Origin: Verrucomicrobiota bacterium
Lineage (GTDB): Bacteria > Verrucomicrobiota > Verrucomicrobiia > Limisphaerales > AV2
Direction of reading: 5' to 3'
Assembly: GCA_003219345.1 (NCBI GenBank)
Contig: QHOP01000407.1
Span: 1 to 10,162, forward strand
Length of the DNA stretch: 10,162 bases
A program made the translations under genes and the position numbers. Within the stretch, counting starts at the first letter, position 1. Each line of letters begins with the position of its first letter. Positions 1-7,100 of this stretch are shown one piece after another. The notes under the pieces are model-generated. The model was given only the letters and a program-made list of their open reading frames with translations, did no database searches and was not told where the DNA came from.

Positions 1-2
1 AA

Positions 3-890
3 ACGGGCAAACTCAAAGAAAAGTTAAACCTTCCGATCCGCTGTGTTACCTCTGAGTACTTCGAAACGTTGGGCTTTAGAATCGTTGCAGGCCGAGGCTT
101 CCTTCCGACGGATGCATGGGACGGCCCGTCCGCCAATACCAACGCACCATTCGTCGCGACCATCAATCAGGCAATGGCGGAGCGGTTTTTCCCGAACGAG
201 AATCCGGTCGGGAAGAAGCTCATTATCTTTTCGAACAAGGATAAGCCGGCCGAAATCGTCGGTGTGGTGGACAACGCCCGATCCGAAGCCCTGATCAAGG
301 AGGCCGGGCCGGAAGTCTATCTCCCCTTTTGGCAATTCGGTTTCGGCTTGTTTGTCAAGCACTTGGTCATCCGAACGGCGTCAGACCCTCACTTGCTTGT
401 TGCCGCCGTGGAGCGGGAACTGCGCGCGATTGATCCAACCGTTGCCATCGAGCATGTGAAAACTCTGGAAGAAATCCGCAGCGAGTCGGTTGCGCCACAG
501 TCTTTCGCGATGCGGCTATTGGTGGGCTTCTCGCTCGTCGCGAGCGCATTGGCGCTGGTCGGAATCTACAGCGTGATTTCACTTTCGGTCGGCTCCCGCA
601 GTCGAGAGATTGCCATCCGCATGGCGGTCGGTGCTCAACGCCGGAATGTGCTTGGCCTGGTTCTGCGCGAGGGTTTCAAGCTGATCCTTGTTGGACTGGC
701 TGTGGGGACTGGCGTGGCCGTCGCATTGGCGCGACTGTTGGGAGCATTTCTCTTCGGTGTCGAGCCAACCGACCCGGCGACGTTCGTCGGTATGGCGATA
801 CTGTTCACCACTGTCGCCCTGCTCGCTTGCTACCTTCCCGCGAGGCGCGCGGCGAAGATCGATCCGATGGAGGCATTGCGTTATGAATGA
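3..890 (+). CDS. FtsX/MacB-like ABC transporter permease, C-terminal part (orphan permease type)
   Basis: Partial gene: the frame is already open at the left edge, so the true start lies outside. The first visible residues (TSEYFETLGFRIVAGRGF, from about position 51) are the conserved end of a MacB-type periplasmic domain, usually found several hundred residues into the protein. The periplasmic part continues to about position 490. The FtsX core follows, with three hydrophobic segments at about 510-590 (ending VGIYSVISLSV), 670-750 and 780-840. Between the first two lies the cytoplasmic coupling region SREIAIRMAVGAQRRNVL, and the protein ends PARRAAKIDPMEALRYE, the standard terminus of the family. 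In MacB such permeases couple an ATPase to movement of periplasmic substrates. No ATPase gene is visible, and the next gene begins like a second copy, which fits the duplicated orphan permease type. The substrate is unknown. Confidence 0.93.
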   Translation, partial: TGKLKEKLNLPIRCVTSEYFETLGFRIVAGRGFLPTDAWDGPSANTNAPFVATINQAMAERFFPNENPVGKKLIIFSNKDKPAEIVGVVDNARSEALIKEAGPEVYLPFWQFGFGLFVKHLVIRTASDPHLLVAAVERELRAIDPTVAIEHVKTLEEIRSESVAPQSFAMRLLVGFSLVASALALVGIYSVISLSVGSRSREIAIRMAVGAQRRNVLGLVLREGFKLILVGLAVGTGVAVALARLLGAFLFGVEPTDPATFVGMAILFTTVALLACYLPARRAAKIDPMEALRYE

Positions 891-902
891 CGCCCGTTGC
901 AT

Positions 903-1000
903 CGTTGAACCGTTGAATCGTTAAAACGTGAACCCGAATTGCCAAAGCTCTCTCGCCCCGTCCGCCGATTCAACGATTCAACCTTTTTAACGATTTAACG
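903..1000. repeat. Inverted array of 8-bp repeats between the two permease genes
   Basis: The left side has three head-to-tail octamers: CGTTGAAC (903-910), CGTTGAAT (911-918) and CGTTAAAA (919-926). The right side has the reverse complement type: ATTCAACG (968-975), ATTCAACC (976-983), then TTTTTAACG (984-992) and ATTTAACG (993-1000). Bases 912-922 are the exact reverse complement of 972-982, so an 11-bp stem with a 49-nt loop can form. The array ends 4 nt before the next ATG. Its function is unknown. It could be a transcript hairpin, a protein-binding site or an interspersed repeat. Confidence 0.75.
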
Positions 1001-1004
1001 AACC

Positions 1005-1223
1005 ATGAATGATTTGAGATTCGCCTTCCGCCAATTGCTCAAGAACCCCGGCTTCACCGCCGTAGCGGTGCTCACGCTCGCGCTGGGCATCGGCGCGAAC
1101 ACCGCGATCTTCAGCCTCATTGATCAAGTGATGTTGCGGCTGTTGCCGGTGCGAAGTCCGGAGGAACTGGGTCATCAAGTGGAGTTACGATCATCACTTC
1201 CCGCGAAACGCGGACATCCGTAG
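1005..1223 (+). pseudogene. Truncated 5' end of a second FtsX/MacB-like orphan permease
   Basis: The first 55 or so residues are a textbook start for this permease family: MNDLRFAFRQLLKNPGFT, then the hydrophobic segment AVAVLTLALGIGANTAIFSLI, then a LLPVRSPEEL turn. After about position 1170 the similarity stops. The frame continues as unrelated sequence (GHQVELRSS...) to a TAG at 1221-1223. Intact members have roughly 400 or 800 residues, and neither the periplasmic domain nor the three C-terminal membrane segments appear in any frame before the pseudopilin gene. I therefore call it a gene remnant, cut when downstream DNA was replaced or deleted. It could still give a 72-residue single-pass peptide, but function is unlikely. 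No Shine-Dalgarno sequence is visible. The start is placed by family similarity. Confidence 0.82.
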
Positions 1224-1274
1224 GATGCAGTCCGAAGTGCTAATCGTACACAACCGAACTGCGGAAGAATGAAA

Positions 1275-2126
1275 ATGTCGGCTGATATTGGGAGACGACG
1301 CAAGAGACGCTGTGGCTTCACGCTGATCGAACTGTTGGTGGTGGTCGCCGTGATCGCCATTCTCGCTGCGCTATTGCTGCTGGCTTTATCCTGGGCGAAA
1401 GAAAAGGCGAAGTCTGTGGCATGCATGAGTAATGAGCGACAGATCGCCCTGGGCTACCGATTGGCCCTTGATGAAGAGTCGGGAGATGGGCTGGGCAAGC
1501 AGTCGGCGGGAGAATGGTGGCTGCACACGCAGGGTGATCCAAAACAAGGCTGGATCTGTCCTGCGGCGCCGTTGCAGAACACAAATAAGGTTCCTTCGGG
1601 ATTCGGCACGGTGAGTTCTCCTTGGTGGCTTTATGATTCGGACGGGGCTCTGCGCAACCTGTTGAATGGCTTTGATAGCCGTCAAGATTATCTAAAGTTC
1701 CGAACCGGCAGCTACGCGCTCAATTTCTGGGTCCTGAAAGCACCTCCTGTGTTTGCTCCAGATTCGGGGGCATGGTCCATGTATTTCGTGACTGAATCCG
1801 CAATACGTCTCCCGACATTAACCCCAACACTGGCTGACGGCGTAGACTTCGCCGCTTTTCCGCTTGCGACTGACGGTCCTCCCTTTCATCCGACCGGAGC
1901 CGATTGGGTCAACAGTAGTGGCGGCATAAAAACTGTGCTCATTGCTCGACATGGGAGTCATCCCAATCCGGTTCCAAACTTTTGGCCAGCCAATCAGCGA
2001 CTCCCTGGCGCAATTAATATTTCCTTCTTCGATGGGCATGCGCAGCTAGTGCCGATTGAACAACTGTGGCAGCTTTACTGGCACAGAAAATACGAGCCAC
2101 CAGCCAAACGACCTGGGTTGCCATGA
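1275..2126 (+). CDS. Prepilin-type (type II secretion/type IV pilus-like) pseudopilin protein, verrucomicrobial type
   Basis: A short positive leader (MSADIGRRRKRRC) is followed by GFTLIELLVVVAVIAILAALLLLAL, the class III prepilin signal. Prepilin peptidase would cut after the Gly and methylate the Phe. Glu at +5 is the residue used in pilin assembly. The hydrophobic stretch is the N-terminal pilin helix, followed by AKEKAKSVACMSNERQIALGYRLA, a usual continuation. The C-terminal domain has an ICPAAP cysteine segment and ends SFFDGHAQLVPIEQLWQLYWHRKY, the ending typical of the large verrucomicrobial/planctomycetal families. It probably sits in the inner membrane or is exported, with unknown partner. 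I choose 1275 over the ATG at 1269 because GGAAG at 1263-1267 is 7 nt from 1275 and only 1 nt from 1269. No pilus assembly gene is nearby, so this is an orphan. Confidence 0.9.
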   Translation: MSADIGRRRKRRCGFTLIELLVVVAVIAILAALLLLALSWAKEKAKSVACMSNERQIALGYRLALDEESGDGLGKQSAGEWWLHTQGDPKQGWICPAAPLQNTNKVPSGFGTVSSPWWLYDSDGALRNLLNGFDSRQDYLKFRTGSYALNFWVLKAPPVFAPDSGAWSMYFVTESAIRLPTLTPTLADGVDFAAFPLATDGPPFHPTGADWVNSSGGIKTVLIARHGSHPNPVPNFWPANQRLPGAINISFFDGHAQLVPIEQLWQLYWHRKYEPPAKRPGLP

Positions 2127-2132
2127 ACTACT

Positions 2133-2158
2133 GATTATCAACTTCAGAGTTGGATATC
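2133..2158. terminator. Possible bidirectional hairpin between convergent genes
   Basis: TATCAACT (2136-2143) pairs with AGTTGGATA (2148-2156) through one bulged G, around a TCAG loop. The pairing can be extended outward to 2133/2158. It begins 7 nt after the pseudopilin stop and lies between convergent genes, where a terminator is expected. There is no T tract on either side, so intrinsic termination is uncertain. Confidence 0.3.
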
Positions 2159-2209
2159 AGCGTGACCGCTCTGTGTGGAGATCGGCCAATTGACGCCTGA
2201 GTAATTCAG

Positions 2210-2677
2210 CTAAGCGCTCCGCCGCGCTCGGGCTAGCGCGGCGGCCGACGCTAGCGCGACACCAAACGCCGGCAGCGCCGTCACAACCGGCCAGATCACG
2301 AGCGCGAGGGCGCGGGAGTGTGGGTGGCTTGAGGCGGCCTGCGCATGAACATTTGCCGCGACTGCAAGTGCGAAGGCCCCCAGGGCGACAGCCAACGATG
2401 CGTGCAATGCTGTTGTCCCAGGCGAGTTGCGCTGCCGAACGTGTTCGTACGCTATGTGCGCCGCGAACGCGGCGGCGCTGATCACCCAGGCGGCGAGCCG
2501 CCACGCAACTCGCATCTGATTGGACGCAGCCCGATTGGCGAGCGGCGCGAAGGTGATGCCGGCGACAAGGTACACGACGCCCAATAGTATCACAGCCCGG
2601 AGCCATCGGAGCCGACCTGATGTAGTCATGTGTGTGGCCTGACGGAGGTGTTCGGCGACGTGGTCATCATGTGTCAT
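2210..2677 (-). CDS. Unknown small integral membrane protein (four predicted membrane segments)
   Basis: I do not recognise this protein. From the ATG at 2677 it has 155 residues (MTHDDHVAEHLRQ...). An internal ATG at 2629 (MTTSGRLRWLRAV) would give 139 and sits just before the first membrane segment. No Shine-Dalgarno sequence decides between them, and the frame is open further up to 2743. Four hydrophobic stretches are visible: AVILLGVVYLVAGITFA, AAWVISAAAFAAHIAY, LAVALGAFALAVAANVHA, and a last one from about LVIWPVVTALPAFGVALASA to the C-terminal ARARRSA. Arg-rich ends suggest both termini are cytoplasmic. With the 2677 start it overlaps the upstream membrane-protein gene by 11 nt, so the two are probably co-transcribed. 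Long overlapping frames in this GC-rich stretch are taken as shadows because only this frame shows regular membrane segments. Confidence 0.6.
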   Translation of the reverse strand: MTHDDHVAEHLRQATHMTTSGRLRWLRAVILLGVVYLVAGITFAPLANRAASNQMRVAWRLAAWVISAAAFAAHIAYEHVRQRNSPGTTALHASLAVALGAFALAVAANVHAQAASSHPHSRALALVIWPVVTALPAFGVALASAAALARARRSA

Positions 2678-2918
2678 TCGGACGAGAGCCTCGTCGGACA
2701 AAGCCAGCGACGACGGCCCACAGGACGCCGCTTGCGAAAACAATAAGGCCAGCCATCATGAAACTGTCCCCTAGTCGCGTCTGCCGCGCCTCGATAGTGC
2801 GCATCTCCCGTGTCGGGTCCTGGTAAGGAACCCCTGGCCCCACAAACACGCCGATGACCAGTAGCAGCAGCCCACTAAGCCAAATCAGGTATGGAAGAAG
2901 TCGTCTCATGCGTGTCAT
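2667..2918 (-). CDS. Unknown small membrane protein with two membrane segments
   Basis: From the ATG at 2918 this is an 83-residue protein: a positive start (MTRMRR), a first membrane helix (LLPYLIWLSGLLLLVIGVFVG), a short polar loop (GPGVPYQDPTREMRTIEARQTRLGD), a second helix (FMMAGLIVFASGVLWAVVAGFV) and a basic tail (RRGSRPNDT). The positive-inside pattern puts both ends in the cytoplasm. The frame stays open up to 3032, but that extra part lies inside a hairpin-rich spacer and has no protein-like character, so I reject the longer start. An ATG at 2909 is also possible. No Shine-Dalgarno sequence is clear. It overlaps the next minus-strand gene, so translational coupling is likely. The function is unknown, and a role with the NRPS is only a possibility from proximity. 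Confidence 0.6.
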   Translation of the reverse strand: MTRMRRLLPYLIWLSGLLLLVIGVFVGPGVPYQDPTREMRTIEARQTRLGDSFMMAGLIVFASGVLWAVVAGFVRRGSRPNDT

Positions 2919-3059
2919 GCCGCCGAACGAAACAGCGACCGGCGCTGGCAGCGCCCGCTCGCCGAAGCCAGTGATGTTGTAAAACCAATCACTCACGAAC
3001 TCAATCGCATAGCGCCGGTATCGCTGCAACATGAATGCGATACCGCGCCCTTGTTAGAC
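2919..3059 (-). other. Hairpin-rich 141-nt spacer with an attC-like end
   Basis: Read on the minus strand, the spacer starts right after the TAG of the upstream gene with GTCTAACAAGGGCGC, which matches the RYYYAAC start of an integron attC site. It then holds three hairpins. The first is GGTATCGC/GCGATACC around a 12-nt loop (about 3018-3049), with flanking GCGC and one extra base. The second is a weaker GTGAT/ATCAC stem. The third is GGCGCT-GCC-AGCGCC (2941-2955) with outer AGCG/CGCT arms (2934-2959). The far end has GTTCGGC, one base off GTTRRRY. The halves do not fold into one long attC hairpin, so this is not a convincing attC site. A structured leader of the downstream gene is the alternative. 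Confidence 0.4.
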
Positions 3060-3305
3060 CTACGTCCCATACAAATTGAATCCAATCACAGTGCCGATAA
3101 AAGAAGAAATCAAAGCGCTGCCGGCAGCAAGGCCGAATATCGCTGGGCCGCGTTTGGAAGCTGGCAGAGTCGGGAAAGCAAAGCGGAACAAAACTACGGC
3201 AGAAACAACGAAACCCGCCGCCAGGGGCACACCAAGGACAACAAAATCCGAGTCAGTCCAAGATGAATGCGACACCGCTCTGCTCCGGTAAAAGAGCCAC
3301 GCCAT
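3060..3305 (-). CDS. Unknown small membrane protein with two membrane segments
   Basis: This protein has 81 residues from ATG 3305, or 71 from a GTG at 3275 (VSHSSWTDSD...). The convincing part is DFVVLGVPLAAGFVVSAVVLF, a short loop with FPTLPASKRGP, then a second hydrophobic segment (IFGLAAGSALISSFIGTVIGF) and the end NLYGT. The frame is open upstream to 3476 without an ATG, GTG or TTG start, so the N-terminus is uncertain. Bases around the GTG (3259-3279) resemble a stretch in the spacer downstream (3028-3048). A weak promoter could lie upstream on the minus strand: TTGACC (3338-3343), a 17-nt gap, then GATTCT (3315-3320). It is the first of three same-strand small membrane genes. I recognise no family. 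Confidence 0.5.
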   Translation of the reverse strand: MAWLFYRSRAVSHSSWTDSDFVVLGVPLAAGFVVSAVVLFRFAFPTLPASKRGPAIFGLAAGSALISSFIGTVIGFNLYGT

Positions 3306-3500
3306 ATCGAGCGGAGAATCTCCAGATGATCGTAGTGGGTCAATTGAATTGTAGATGGTCCAGGAGTCGCCGCCGCCCCAATAATACCCTGCGGTGGACT
3401 GGGAGCATTGCCTGCCGGTGAAACGGCAACCGTGCGCGTGTCTGCCATTCCCACCGACATCGCCAGCAATTAGCCTTCAGGCTTCGCCCGCATTATTTCC

Positions 3501-3531
3501 TTGACGGTTCAAGCATATGTTAGTGTATGCT
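3501..3531 (+). promoter_or_regulatory. Putative promoter of the tetR-NRPS operon
   Basis: TTGACG at 3501-3506 matches five of six bases of a -35 box. TATGCT at 3526-3531 is the best -10 candidate, with a 19-nt gap, which is longer than the usual 17. Transcription would start near 3538, only a few bases before the ATG at 3542, so the message may be nearly leaderless. That agrees with the absence of a Shine-Dalgarno site. Confidence 0.4.
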
Positions 3532-3537
3532 AACATA
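3516..3537. promoter_or_regulatory. Palindromic operator, probable TetR autoregulatory site
   Basis: TATGTTAG (3516-3523) and CTAACATA (3530-3537) are perfect 8-bp inverted arms around a 6-nt spacer. A second overlapping palindrome, GTATG/CATAC, spans 3525-3538. The site covers the -10 candidate and lies just before the TetR start codon, the usual place for a self-binding TetR operator. That the TetR protein binds here is inferred. Confidence 0.6.
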
Positions 3538-3541
3538 CGAT

Positions 3542-4150
3542 ATGAGCATGCCGGCTACGAAGCGACTCCCCGCGGATGAACGACGCCGGAGTATTCTGGA
3601 CGCCGCTTTGAGTGTCCTGGCGGAAGGAGGCTACGCGGGGATGACGACCGCGCGCCTGGCGCGCAAGGCGGGTGTGACTGAGCCGATTCTCTACCGTCAT
3701 TTTGCCTCGAAGCGCGCGTTGCTGCGCGCGTTGCTGGACGAAGTTACCGCGCGGATGATAGCGGCGTTTCATCAGTTGACCGGTGGGGAAACGGATACGG
3801 TCGCTGGTCTGCGCCGCATTTGCCTGGCCTACCCGGAGTTGTCCCGCAGGTATCAGCGGGAGTTCCGAATTATCAACCAGGCGCTGTTGGAGGCTAACGA
3901 TGCCAGAACTCGGGAACTGCTGGCGGCGCATTACGACGCCTACCGCCGGTTCCTCCAGGACCTGATCGAACAGGGGCAGCGAGCGGGTACTTTGCGCCGC
4001 GACATTCCCGCGGCGGCGGGCGCCTGGCACATGATTCATTCCGCTTTGGGTTTCTTGATGACGCAGGAGATCCGCGGGGATGCGAAGGGCTCAATTCAGG
4101 TTAAAGCGTTTGCCGATGCGACTCTCGGTGGGCTTCTAAAGGTTCCATGA
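3542..4150 (+). CDS. TetR/AcrR-family transcriptional regulator
   Basis: A protein of 202 residues, the usual TetR size. The N-terminal DNA-binding domain is clear: RRRSILDAALSVLAEGGYAG, then the helix-turn-helix TTARLARKAGVTEPILYRHF followed by ASKRALLRALLDEV. The C-terminal part (about residues 60-200) is helical and variable, as expected for ligand binding and dimerisation; no specific ligand subfamily is evident. Alternative starts are ATG 3527 and ATG 3548. I reject 3527 because it lies inside the palindrome and the -10 candidate; 3542 and 3548 are about equally good. The stop overlaps the NRPS start (ATGA, 4147-4150), so the two are co-transcribed and probably translationally coupled. 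The likely role is repression of its own operon, relieved by a small molecule, perhaps the peptide product or a precursor. Confidence 0.92.
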   Translation: MSMPATKRLPADERRRSILDAALSVLAEGGYAGMTTARLARKAGVTEPILYRHFASKRALLRALLDEVTARMIAAFHQLTGGETDTVAGLRRICLAYPELSRRYQREFRIINQALLEANDARTRELLAAHYDAYRRFLQDLIEQGQRAGTLRRDIPAAAGAWHMIHSALGFLMTQEIRGDAKGSIQVKAFADATLGGLLKVP

Positions 4151-7100
4151 AGGCCGCGATTGAAAGCGGTTCACGCCTGTCGTACGGTCAGCAGGCCCTG
4201 TGGTATTTGAACCAGGTCGAACCGGCCAGCACCGCCTACCATTTGGGTATCTGCCTTCGCTTGACCGGCTCCCTGGATGAACACGCACTCGCTTCGGCCT
4301 GGGCGGACATCGGGATGGCCCATCCCCAATTGAGAGCGCGCTTCATCCTGCGCGATGGACAACCATCCATTGCCATCGGTTCTCGGCCTGCGCCTCTGCG
4401 CCTTGAAACCGGCGGGGCTGCGGGGGTCCATCGTTTGTGGAAAGAAACGGCGGGCCGTCCCTTCGCCCTTGAAAGCGAAGCTCCCGTGCGCGCCCTCCTT
4501 CTCCGTGACGCGAACTGTCCAGCGCATCTTCTGCTTTGCCTGCACCACATTGCGGGAGATCTTTGGTCCTCAGCAATCATCCTGCGGGAACTGTCAGCCG
4601 GTTATCAGGCGCGCGTTTCTGGACAGGCGCCCGCGATTCTGCGCGAGCAAACAGAATACATTGAGTTCGCCGCCGCGGAACGCCGCTGGCTGAAGGGACC
4701 GCAAGGTCTCGCCACCTGGAACTTCTGGCGCGAACATCTCGATGGCGTGAATACTGAGCCGGTTTTTACCCGCGGCTCCGTCGATGGACCATGTGGGGAA
4801 GTTGGCGTCGTTCTCGGACCCACCGAGGCCCTGCTCATCCAGAGCGGCGCGCGCAAACGGAAAACAACTCCTTATGCGGTTTTGCTCGCGGTCTATGCCC
4901 GGCTCCTCGGAGAGGAAACCGGCCGGGACGAACTCATCGTCGGATCGCCTGCGGCCATTCGCACTGGCGCGCCCCTCCGCAGCACGGTCGGATATCTCGT
5001 CAACTCCGTGCCGGTCCGATGCCCGGTCAGTGCAGACACCGGAGATTGGGTCAGCGTCGACGCGATGAACGCCCGCCGCGCGATTGAGCGACGCCGCTTC
5101 CCGTTCCCTGCGTTAGTGGAACGCCTGCGTGTGCCGCGGAAACCGGGAGCGACCCCGCTTTTCCAGTCGATGTTCGCCTATCAATCTTTGCCTCGCGCCG
5201 ACCGCAACCTGCTTCCACTTGCGCTGAGCACCGGCGGCGCACGTTGGAACTTCGGTGGAGGAATTGCGGCCGAAACCATCGCCATGCCTCCGTTCGACGC
5301 GCAATTTCCATTGGCCCTGGCTCTCGGTCGGGAAGGCGATGGATTCTCCGGGCGCTTGCAGTACGACGGCCGCTGCGTCACGGCTGCGGCTGCAACGCGC
5401 ATGGCCTCGCGGTTTCCCGAATTGGTGGGTGAACTCTTGGCCACCCGCAAAGCCACGTTGTCCGGTGTCGCGCTCAATGGGGTCATCGAACGTTTGGAGA
5501 ATGTATTCGACGACACGGCTCGTCGTATGCCGAACGTGATTGCGGTGTGCGAACGCGGACTGAAGCTTACCTACGCGCAAACGAAAACTTGCGCGGACAC
5601 TTTGGGTGCCGGCCTTGACACCGCACTCGCCGGCAACGCCGGCCCCGTCGGTGTCCAGATGCCCTCCTGCGCCGAAGCTTCTATCCTCCTTCTTGCGATA
5701 CTCAAGAGCGGCCGCGCCTTTCAGCCTCTTGACCCCACAGAACCCCACGCCCGCCGAAACGCAGCGCTTCGCCGAACGGGTGCGTGCGCTTTGGTGGCGC
5801 CGTCAGGCGTTGACCTCGGGGTTTTGCCGGACGGCGTTGTGGCGCTCACCCCGGAGAACTTGAAGACTCTGCCGCCATCCGCGACGCGTCTGTCGCCGCC
5901 TTCGCAGACGGCTTATCTAGTTTTCACTTCGGGAAGCACTGGCCAACCTAACGCCGTTGAAGTGCCGCACGCCGCCGTCATCAACCACGCCCGCGCCGCG
6001 GCGCGGATTTTCGATCTGACCACGCGCGACCGCGTCCTGCAATTTCACACCCTGGCCTTCGACGCTGCCTTTGAGGAAATTTTCCCCACTTGGGTCGCCG
6101 GCGCCGGCGTTGTGTTCGAACCTCACGCGCGCGAACTCGGCGTCCCGGCCTTTCTTGAGATGATCGCGGCGAGCGGCATTACGGTCCTGAATCTGCCAAC
6201 CTCCTATTGGCACACGCTGACGGGCGAGACTCTTCGGTTGGGTTTGCAGACTTCAGCGAACCTCCGTTTGCTCGTGGTCGGCGGCGAGCAGGCATCCTGG
6301 AAAACCTATCTAGCGTGGCGCCGCCTCGCGCCCCGGTGCCGCTGGATCAATACCTACGGTCCGACCGAGGCAACGATTACTGCGCTTTCATACGAACCGG
6401 CGGCGAATGCTTCCGCGCGAGGCATTCTTCCCATTGGTCGGCCAATCGATGGAGTGACGGCGGTGGTCCTGAATGATGCGGGCGAACAAATCCCAGCGGG
6501 TGAAGGAGAACTCTTAATCGGGGGGAAAGGTCTGGCGATCGGCTATCGGGGAGATCCCGGGATGACCGCCGATAAATTTGTGACACGTACGGTGGCCGGT
6601 GAAGCGCGGAGACTCTATCGCACCGGGGATCGTGTGAAGCTCCGACGCGACGGAAATTTCGAGTATCTTGGGCGCTTCGATCGCCAGCTAAAAATCCGGG
6701 GCTATCGCGTCGATCCTGAGGAAATCGAGCAGGCCCTTCGCGCCCATCCCGGTATCACCGATGCCGTCGTAACGGCGCAAGAGGTCCAAGGGGAGTTGAA
6801 TCTGACGGGGTGGATCGCGCGCGCCAATCCAGCGCCGACCGAGCGCGAAGTTCGCGCCTATCTCTCTGGCCGGTTTCCCCCTCAGATGATTCCATCGCGA
6901 CTAACGTTCGTCGCCCACATTCCCCGAAAACCAAGCGGCAAAGTTGATACCACCGCGCTCGTCAGCCCGTGTCGGTCGCGCGCAGGTCGCGAGAATAGCG
7001 GCCCGCGCGAGTTAGCGGTGCTGTTCTCCGAACTGCTCGGCCACGAAGTCGGTCCGCAAGACGATTTCTTTCTCTCCGGCGGGCATTCCCTGCTTGTGAT

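Larger units (their letters stand above)
3306..3541. other. Divergent intergenic region between the membrane-protein genes and the TetR gene
   Basis: I see no convincing gene here. A minus-strand frame runs through 3469-3194 but is low in protein-like character and overlaps the better-supported membrane-protein frame. A small perfect hairpin, AGCCT-TC-AGGCT, lies at 3472-3483. The TetR promoter and palindrome occupy the right end. Confidence 0.6.

Noticed and set aside
903..1000. CRISPR array or tRNA-like structure
   Set aside because: The 8-bp units are too short and have no unique spacers of equal length. No cloverleaf or CCA-type end is present, and no cas genes are near.
1005..1223. Reading the 72-residue permease start as a genuine small membrane protein
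   Set aside because: Its first 55 residues match the start of a much larger permease family and the tail after the break has no matching features, so truncation is simpler.
2345..2587. Plus-strand frame of 80 residues rich in Cys and Arg
   Set aside because: It is opposite the four-segment membrane protein and has no family features. The cysteines arise from the antisense of Ala-rich codons.
2157..2606. Minus-strand frame of 149 residues overlapping the membrane-protein gene
   Set aside because: Arg/Cys-rich without hydrophobic periodicity. The neighbouring frame gives four regular membrane segments.
3194..3469. Minus-strand frame of 91 residues starting MLAMSVGMADTRTV
   Set aside because: Low-complexity Pro/Ala/Thr sequence without a domain, overlapping in another frame the more convincing membrane protein at 3060-3305.
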